Shown piece after piece: positions 28,699 through 30,543 of a DNA stretch of 30,543 bases; position 1 is the first letter of the stretch, and each line of letters opens with the position of its first letter. The translations under genes and the position numbers were made by a program. Below the pieces are notes generated by a model. The model ran no database searches and was not told the origin of the DNA. It saw only the letters and a program-made list of their open reading frames with translations. The stretch comes from a virus: IMG/VR virus record IMGVR_UViG_3300020470_000134, positions 1 to 30,543 of that record, one strand, 5' to 3'.

Positions 28699-29948
28699 TG
28701 GATCTGAATATATCGCTGTTACCTTGGCAGCAAAAGGTTTGGGATAACAAATCGAGGTTTAAGGTAGTAGCAGCAGGACGTAGAACAGGTAAGAGTCGTT
28801 TGGCTGCTTATCTGTTGATTGTTAATGCTCTGCAAGCAGATCGAGGTAATGTGTTTTATGTCGCACCTACCCAAGGGCAAGCCAGGGATATCATGTGGAA
28901 TTCTCTCTTGGAATTGGGTCATGGCGTTATTGCTAGTTCGCATGTAAATAACATGACGATCAAGTTAGCGAATGGAGCAACTATTAGCCTCAAGGGTGCT
29001 GACAGACCAGAGACTATGCGAGGTGTGAGTTTAAAGTATCTGGTCATGGATGAATTTGCAGACATGAAACCTGAAACGTGGGAGCTGGTATTAAGACCAG
29101 CTCTCACGGATCTCAAGGGTAGTGCTTTGTTTATAGGAACTCCGATTGGTCGTAATCATTTTTATGATTTATACCTTTGGGCAAAAAAAGAGAGTGATCC
29201 TGATTGGGATGGTTTTCACTTTACCAGTTACGACAATTCATTATTGGATAAGAATGAAATTGATGCAGCCAAAAGATCCATGTCCAGCTACGCCTTCAGG
29301 CAAGAGTTTATGGCAAGCTTTGAAGCACGTGGTTCAGAGATGTTTAAGGAAGATTGGGTTAAATACGAATCCGAAGAGCCAGCAGATGGCGATTACTACA
29401 TCAGCGTTGACTTGGCTGGATTCGCGGAAGCAGGAAAAAGTAAAAGAAAATCCAAAAACCTAGATAACACGGCTATTGCTGTAGTGAAGGTGAATCAGGA
29501 AGGCTGGTGGGTAAAACAGATTATACATGGTCGTTGGGATCTTAATGAAACGGCTAACAAGATTTTTGAAGCAGTAAAACATCACGAACCTTTGTCGGTA
29601 GGAATTGAGAGAGGTATTGCTAAACAAGCAGTCATGTCACCGCTGAGTGATGTGATGCGAAGGAACAATCGTTATTTCCGTGTAGAGGAGTTAACACACG
29701 GAAATAAAAACAAGACAGATCGTATTATGTGGGCCCTTCAAGGAAGATTTGAAAATGGTGCAATCAAGATCTGTCCTGGGGAATGGAATGAGGTGTTTTT
29801 AGATGAGCTGTTTCAGTTCCCAGATCCACTGACACATGATGATACGGTGGACGCATTGGCTTATATCGATCAATTGGCCCAGGTGAGTTACTGGGATGAC
29901 TATGAAATAGATGACCACGAATACGTGGATACCTTAGTGGGGTATTAA
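28698..29948 (+). CDS. terL: Large terminase subunit
   Basis: 416 aa. Packaging ATPase: Walker A GRRTGKS (27-33), Walker B YLVMDEFAD (114-122), coupling region GTPIGRNHFYDLY (148-159). RNase H-like nuclease: Asp238 (YISVDLAGF), Glu304 (VGIERG), Asp381/Asp382 (THDDTVDALAY). It pumps DNA into the prohead and cuts at the end. The start overlaps the leader peptide stop, and the portal gene follows after one base. Confidence 0.95.
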   Translation: MDLNISLLPWQQKVWDNKSRFKVVAAGRRTGKSRLAAYLLIVNALQADRGNVFYVAPTQGQARDIMWNSLLELGHGVIASSHVNNMTIKLANGATISLKGADRPETMRGVSLKYLVMDEFADMKPETWELVLRPALTDLKGSALFIGTPIGRNHFYDLYLWAKKESDPDWDGFHFTSYDNSLLDKNEIDAAKRSMSSYAFRQEFMASFEARGSEMFKEDWVKYESEEPADGDYYISVDLAGFAEAGKSKRKSKNLDNTAIAVVKVNQEGWWVKQIIHGRWDLNETANKIFEAVKHHEPLSVGIERGIAKQAVMSPLSDVMRRNNRYFRVEELTHGNKNKTDRIMWALQGRFENGAIKICPGEWNEVFLDELFQFPDPLTHDDTVDALAYIDQLAQVSYWDDYEIDDHEYVDTLVGY

Positions 29949-29949
29949 C

Positions 29950-30543
29950 ATGGCAGAGGAATTAGAAGGTTTAACTGAAGAAGAGTTTAGCAGTATAGAC
30001 AGTTGGGTGATTGCCCAGGTAGATGATTGGAATGATCACTATCGTCAAAACTATGAAAAAGCATTTGAAGAATATTATCGCTTATGGAGAGGCATCTGGG
30101 CCGAAGAGGACAAAACTCGACAGTCTGAGCGCAGCACCCTTATCTCTCCTGCTCTCCAACAGGCTGTGGAGTCCTCTGTCGCTGAGATCGAGGAAGCCAC
30201 CTTTGGTCGAGGTGCCTTCTTCAACATACGCGATGATATTAAATTTCCTGACTCAGAACCGACCTCACCTGAAGAAGCGCAGATGCTGCAAGCTAAAGCA
30301 GACCAGTTAAATCAGGAAAAACTGAAAATTCAGTATTTGCGAGATAAATTAAGTGAAAATTTTAATAAAGCAAAAATCCGCAAGGCAGTAGGAGAATGTC
30401 TATTAAATTCAGCAGTTTATGGTACTGGTATCGCTGAAATTGTGGTTGATGTAATAAACGATGTAAAACCGTCTGAACAAGTTGTTGATGGAATGACAAT
30501 GCAAGGTGTTGAAAATGATGAAAAAACAATCGTTAAACTGCGT
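29950..30543 (+). CDS. Portal protein, 3' end missing
   Basis: 198 codons visible, running off the window. The acidic start MAEELEGLTEEEF is followed by WNDHYRQNYEKAFEEYYRLWRGIWAEEDKTRQSERSTLISPALQQAVES, the N-terminal clip of podovirus portal proteins, and VGECLLNSAVYGTGIAEIVV, the usual helical core segment. It forms the dodecameric vertex that docks the terminase. Coat and scaffold genes should follow outside the window. Confidence 0.8.
   Translation, partial: MAEELEGLTEEEFSSIDSWVIAQVDDWNDHYRQNYEKAFEEYYRLWRGIWAEEDKTRQSERSTLISPALQQAVESSVAEIEEATFGRGAFFNIRDDIKFPDSEPTSPEEAQMLQAKADQLNQEKLKIQYLRDKLSENFNKAKIRKAVGECLLNSAVYGTGIAEIVVDVINDVKPSEQVVDGMTMQGVENDEKTIVKLR

Overview
The window is part of a temperate, tailed double-stranded DNA phage genome, most likely podovirus-like: it has a portal, paired head-to-tail adaptor and tubular tail proteins, and internal-virion-like proteins, and no tape-measure, sheath or long tail-tube genes are visible. 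Both ends are cut: base 1 lies inside a tail-fibre gene and base 30543 inside the portal gene. A tRNA-Ser 3' fragment flanked on both sides by phage DNA looks like attP of a non-integrated genome. The host is a bacterium whose tRNA-Ser gene encodes CCA and which uses strong AGGAGG ribosome sites; a proteobacterium is likely (GTA-type holin, lambda-type nin genes, lipoprotein signal). I cannot name it. The moderately AT-rich composition and gene types resemble environmental, possibly marine, phages.

Layout. 1-12335 (+): tail fibre; small membrane genes; a class 3 lipase, a lipoprotein and a holin; a collagen-like protein; tail adaptor and tubular proteins; three large internal-virion-type proteins. 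12336-12618: attP with two pairs of 8-bp arm repeats. 12619-17478 (-): lambda-like leftward operon of annealing protein, YqaJ exonuclease, SSB, three unknown genes, excisionase-like protein and integrase. 17579-18424: cI-type repressor and a three-site operator region. 18425-23514 (+): rightward early operon of three HTH regulators, a primase-type zinc finger, an O-like initiator carrying iteron-like repeats, a DnaB-type ATPase, NinB, NinG, a thermonuclease and small unknown genes. 23535-27152 (-): an accessory leftward operon of at least eleven small genes, almost all unknown. 27153-27666: a 514-bp regulatory region. 27667-30543 (+): small terminase, T4-type lysozyme, large terminase, portal.

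How it works together. A repeated dyad, ATAAC-N5-GTTAT, occurs at the repressor promoter (three sites 20 bp apart), before the recombination/integration operon, and between the -35 and -10 of the accessory operon, so one repressor probably silences all three. That repressor has Ala where S24-family repressors have the catalytic Ser, while the divergently encoded regulator keeps a Ser/Lys pair.

Most notable: a near-perfect bacterial parS centromere site (27566-27581) next to the packaging genes; a repeated Shine-Dalgarno/ACGC start module and leader hairpins shared by the accessory genes; a strand-biased GCCGGT array; two previously hidden small genes at 24892-25210; a lysozyme with His at the position of T4 Thr26, encoded between the terminase genes; and 11-bp repeats running into the small-terminase start codon.
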